From contig JAYSRU010000221.1 in the NCBI GenBank assembly GCA_043720875.1, positions 1-8,895 on the forward strand: a stretch of 8,895 nucleotides of DNA, read 5' to 3'. Source of the stretch: JAYSRU01 sp043720875 (GTDB taxonomy: Bacteria > Bacteroidota > Bacteroidia > Flavobacteriales_D > Crocinitomicaceae). The position numbers and the translations under genes are program-made. Within the stretch, counting starts at the first letter, position 1. The number at the start of each line of letters is the position of its first letter. The notes beneath the pieces were generated by a model. That model made no database searches, had not been told where the DNA came from, and saw only the letters and a list, made by a program, of their open reading frames with translations. This document shows positions 6,371 through 8,895 of the stretch, in pieces.

Positions 6371-6371
6371 A
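6364..6371 (+). promoter_or_regulatory. Possible -7 element of the phosphorylase gene inside the terminator arm
   Basis: TAGTTTTA matches 7 of 8 positions of TAnnTTTG and falls in the 3' arm of the terminator. Transcription would begin near 6377, giving a leader of about 12 bases. No convincing -33 TTG lies 19-21 bases upstream, so the call is weak. It is listed because no other room for a promoter exists before the start at 6389. Confidence 0.25.
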
Positions 6372-6388
6372 CAACAAAATTAAATACA

Positions 6389-7258
6389 ATGTTCTACCCT
6401 TCTTCTGAATTGGTTTTAAATGCCCAAGGTAAAGTATATCATTTAGACCTTGCTTCGCATGAATTAGCGGACAAAATTATTCTGGTAGGCGATCCTGACC
6501 GCATAGGTTTGGTATCTAACTTCTTCTCAAAAATTGAACACAAAGCCCAACATAGAGAATTTGTTACGCATACCGGAATCTATAAAGGCGAAAGAATATC
6601 AGCGATTTCAACAGGAATTGGAACGGATAATTGTGATATAGTGATCAATGAATTAGATGCTTTAGCGAATATTAATTTAGCAACACGAGAAGATCATCCG
6701 AACAAAAAATCATTAAAATTCATCAGAATTGGTACTTGCGGAATACTTCAACCAGAAATTCCAATTCACAGTTACATAATCTCAACCCACGCCTACGGTC
6801 TGGACAACATAGCCCACTTTTACGACTTGTCGTTTACGGAAGAAGAAAACACATTGCGCGAAGCACTTAACCAACATATTCAGTGGCCCGAAAACATTCG
6901 TCCCTATTTAATCCAAGCAAATCCTGAGCTGGTAAACAACTTAAGTTCTGATACTACATTTCAAGGAATCACTGTAACAAGTTCTGGTTTCTATGGTCCT
7001 CAAGGACGCAAACTTAGGCTTCCATTGGCAAAAGCAGCTATTAATGAATTGCTGACCGCATTTCGATTTAACGAACAAAAAGTCACGAATTTTGAAATGG
7101 AAAGTTCAGCAATTTTCTGCTTAGGAAAAGCGCTAGGACATCTAGCTGCCACCATTTGTTTAGGTGTAGCTAATAGACCGAATCAAGAATTTTCGAAAGG
7201 CTTTGACAAAGAAATGAATGCGTTAATTGAATACAGCTTAGATGCTGCGATTCGTTAA
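6389..7258 (+). CDS. Uridine phosphorylase-like nucleoside phosphorylase
   Basis: PNP/UDP family enzyme of 289 residues, predicted to split a nucleoside with phosphate into base and ribose-1-phosphate (cytoplasmic salvage). Landmarks line up with E. coli uridine phosphorylase: GDPDRI (34-39, phosphate Arg38), HREF (55-58, Arg56), STGIG (74-78), RIGTCG (113-118, Arg113 and Thr116), GPQGR (203-207) and FEMES (235-239, ribose-binding Met237-Glu238). Gln205 and Arg207 match the Gln-x-Arg pair that recognises uracil, which favours uridine over purine nucleosides. The segment between 139 and 190 differs from the E. coli protein, so the exact substrate is unproven. The frame is open back to an ATG at 6347, but that codon is in the loop of a terminator and adds a non-family leader; ATG 6389 starts MFYPSSELVLN and is preferred. 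It ends 5 bases from the convergent methyltransferase gene. Confidence 0.85.
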   Translation: MFYPSSELVLNAQGKVYHLDLASHELADKIILVGDPDRIGLVSNFFSKIEHKAQHREFVTHTGIYKGERISAISTGIGTDNCDIVINELDALANINLATREDHPNKKSLKFIRIGTCGILQPEIPIHSYIISTHAYGLDNIAHFYDLSFTEEENTLREALNQHIQWPENIRPYLIQANPELVNNLSSDTTFQGITVTSSGFYGPQGRKLRLPLAKAAINELLTAFRFNEQKVTNFEMESSAIFCLGKALGHLAATICLGVANRPNQEFSKGFDKEMNALIEYSLDAAIR

Positions 7259-7263
7259 CTAAA

Positions 7264-8700
7264 TCAAGCCTTCTTCACGAATTTTGCAATCGCTTCAACA
7301 TGACTCGTATGTGGGAACTGATCTACTAAACTCAATTTTTCCAAAACATAGCCTGCTTCCATTAATGTCTCTGCATCGCGTGCTTGAGTAGAAGGATTAC
7401 AAGAAATATACACCAAGCGTTTGGCATCCAAGGCAATCACTTTTTTCAAGGTTTTGGGTGCAATTCCAGCCCTCGGGGGATCAAGGATTATGGTGCCGAT
7501 CTTTCCTTGGTATTGAGGATATTCATTTAAAAATTTTCCAACATCTGCTGCAAAGAATCGAATACCTTTTATATTATTTCGAGCTGCATTTTTCTTTGCG
7601 TCTTCAATTGCTTCCTCCACAATATCAACACCTACAACTTCCAATGTTGGAATTCTCCCTTTCAGTAATTGGCCAATTGTACCTGTACCGCAAAACAAGT
7701 CCATAACTAATTCATTTTCTAAGGTATTGCTTTCTGTTGCATAATCCAAGGCCTTATTATACAATAATTCAGCACACTTTGGATTCGTTTGAAAGAAACT
7801 TTCCATGCTGATTTCGAACTTCAAGCCGTTCAATTCTTCGATAACTTTTGGCTCACCAAACAACAAGGTACTCGTTCCATTTTCAATCTTCGCACGGTCA
7901 GCTACATTGTCATTAATCGTATGTTGTATTCCAGCAATTCGCTTTCCAAGCAGCTTTAAAATAAACTCAGAAAATGCTTTAGGATCAAATTTGTTATCAT
8001 CATTTCCAGAAGTAACTAAGTGAATCAGTAATTGATCCTGAAAAAATGATTTACGCACAACGATATGTCTAAAGAAACCTTCTTTTTTTGGTGGATGCCA
8101 AGCAGCTGATCCAGTACCTTTTAAATAATCTCGTATCTCGATCAATTTATCTTCCCATTCTGCATCAAACATTCCAGATTCTTTGTTCAAGTTTTCCACT
8201 TTCCACCAGGTTCCTCTGTGTTTAAACCCAAGGGCAAAAGCATCATCTACTTCTTGCTCGGTAAACATATCGTGTTCAATGCATGAAAAACTATATTCCA
8301 TTTTATTACGGTAATTATAAACCGAAGGTGATGCAATGTACTGATCTAATTTTGAGTCAATATCGTGAATATGCGCAATTCTTTTATATAAATCCAGCGT
8401 TGTAGCTTGCTTGTGTTTCGCTTGCAATGCAATAGGCACAAAAATATAAGGCGCACCAGAAATTTGCTGAATACCATCGTTTAAAACCTCATCTGGAGAA
8501 CATTGTAACACTTTGATGAGTTTACATTCGGCATATCTCTTTTTTTTGACATCTACCTTGGCTTGTACCACTTGCCCTGGAAATGTATTCTCAACAAACA
8601 CAACATAATCGCCTTCTTCTGTTGGAATTTTCGCTATTCCTTTTCCTCCAAATGCAAACTGTGTAATGGTAACTTCAATTACCTCACCTCTATGAAACAT
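7264..8700 (-). CDS. RlmD/RumA-type RNA uracil-5-methyltransferase lacking the Fe-S cysteines
   Basis: SAM-dependent enzyme of 478 residues predicted to make 5-methyluridine in RNA, probably 23S rRNA. An N-terminal TRAM domain (about 1-63, including GGKGIAKIP at 18-26) precedes a central domain and a C-terminal Rossmann methyltransferase: FFQTNP (302-307), SAM motif DLFCGTGT (334-341), VDIVEEAIEDAK (358-369), DPPRAG (407-412), the catalytic YISCNPSTQARD (430-441, nucleophile Cys434) and FPHTSHVEAI (462-471, base Glu469). The family's Cys-x5-Cys-x2-Cys cluster motif should follow the TRAM domain, but the region around 75-92 reads GIQQISGAPYIFVPIALQ without cysteine, and the fourth ligand is also missing near 168-172. 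The catalytic residues are intact, so it is probably active; which uridine it targets cannot be read from sequence. It follows a MoxR-type ATPase gene by 16 bases and starts without a Shine-Dalgarno site. Confidence 0.9.
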   Translation of the reverse strand: MFHRGEVIEVTITQFAFGGKGIAKIPTEEGDYVVFVENTFPGQVVQAKVDVKKKRYAECKLIKVLQCSPDEVLNDGIQQISGAPYIFVPIALQAKHKQATTLDLYKRIAHIHDIDSKLDQYIASPSVYNYRNKMEYSFSCIEHDMFTEQEVDDAFALGFKHRGTWWKVENLNKESGMFDAEWEDKLIEIRDYLKGTGSAAWHPPKKEGFFRHIVVRKSFFQDQLLIHLVTSGNDDNKFDPKAFSEFILKLLGKRIAGIQHTINDNVADRAKIENGTSTLLFGEPKVIEELNGLKFEISMESFFQTNPKCAELLYNKALDYATESNTLENELVMDLFCGTGTIGQLLKGRIPTLEVVGVDIVEEAIEDAKKNAARNNIKGIRFFAADVGKFLNEYPQYQGKIGTIILDPPRAGIAPKTLKKVIALDAKRLVYISCNPSTQARDAETLMEAGYVLEKLSLVDQFPHTSHVEAIAKFVKKA

Positions 8701-8716
8701 ATTCTATTTTTCTCTT

Positions 8717-8895
8717 TTAAAGTAATTCGCTAATGATACGATCCATTGAGTACCCTTCAGCTTCTGCCTTATAATTTCGCACTAATCTATGACGTAAAAT
8801 TGGCATCGCTACAGCCTTCACATCTTCCATATCTGGTGAATATTTTCCTCGAATCGCAGCGTGTGCCTTAGCTCCTATTATTAAATATTGAGAAG
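8717..8895 (-). CDS. MoxR-type AAA+ ATPase, C-terminal 58 residues; cut by right edge
   Basis: Only the last 58 complete codons are in the window, ending in TAA at 8719-8717. The peptide contains YLIIGAKAHAAIRGK, the pattern DMEDVKAVAMPILRHRL and NYKAEAEG, followed by a helix ending SELL. This is the C-terminal lid domain of MoxR-family AAA+ ATPases, where the LRHR motif and the xAEAEG segment are hallmarks. MoxR proteins act as chaperone-like ATPases, often with von Willebrand factor A domain partners; any such partner would be outside the window. The ATPase core (Walker A and B) is also not visible. The stop is 16 bases before the methyltransferase ATG on the same strand, so the two are likely co-transcribed. 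Confidence 0.85.
   Translation of the reverse strand, partial: SQYLIIGAKAHAAIRGKYSPDMEDVKAVAMPILRHRLVRNYKAEAEGYSMDRIISELL

Noticed and set aside
7247..7293. Inverted repeats gcgatt/aatcgc and attcgt/acgaat across the convergent gene ends as a shared terminator
   Set aside because: The arms are only six bases, loops are 20-35 bases, the two pairings compete, and no T tract follows on either strand; both arms lie in coding sequence.
1..8895. CRISPR array, insertion sequence, prophage, toxin-antitoxin or defence system, tRNA or rRNA
   Set aside because: No direct-repeat arrays, transposase or integrase motifs, tRNA-like cloverleaf or rRNA stretches were seen. Every gene is a recognisable chromosomal family and gaps are about 100 bases or less.

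Overview
This is an ordinary, gene-dense piece of chromosome from a member of the Bacteroidota, most likely a flavobacterium-like organism (order Flavobacteriales, perhaps near the Crocinitomicaceae; the family is a guess). Four signs point there. The DNA is AT-rich. Most starts lack a Shine-Dalgarno sequence. At least two intergenic regions carry the Bacteroidota promoter pattern (-33 TTG/TTTG, about 19-21 bases, -7 TAnnTTTG). The gene order rpmB-rpmG-small DUF4295 protein-ftsY is characteristic of this phylum. I see no mobile element, CRISPR array, rRNA, tRNA, prophage or defence gene, and no gap longer than about 100 bases.

Layout. From the left edge to 5476 all genes are on the minus strand. 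In transcription order they are cinA, rpmB (L28), rpmG (L33), the DUF4295 protein (a 49-residue gene), ftsY, hisS and hutH, which runs off the left edge. From 5542 to 7258 two genes are on the plus strand: a DUF4197 putative lipoprotein, then a uridine phosphorylase-like enzyme. From 7264 to the right edge the minus strand resumes with an RlmD/RumA-type RNA uracil-5-methyltransferase, preceded by the C-terminal end of a MoxR-type AAA+ ATPase cut by the right edge.

How the genes work together. The central minus-strand block is translation and secretion housekeeping: two large-subunit ribosomal proteins, a conserved small protein of unknown function, the SRP receptor that docks ribosomes at the membrane, and histidyl-tRNA synthetase. 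hutH follows hisS by six bases, so a histidine-degrading enzyme is apparently co-translated with the enzyme that charges tRNA with histidine. cinA and the DUF4197 gene diverge from a 65-base region where two opposed candidate promoters abut. CinA (nicotinamide nucleotide recycling) and the phosphorylase (nucleoside salvage) are both salvage enzymes but are not in one operon.

Nothing here looks like a new multi-gene system. The points most worth checking are these: the RlmD-like enzyme has lost all four iron-sulfur cysteines of its family while keeping the catalytic residues; three hairpin plus T-tract elements sit 7-18 bases before start codons; hisS and hutH are tightly coupled; and the uncharacterised DUF4295 protein lies between ribosomal protein genes and ftsY.
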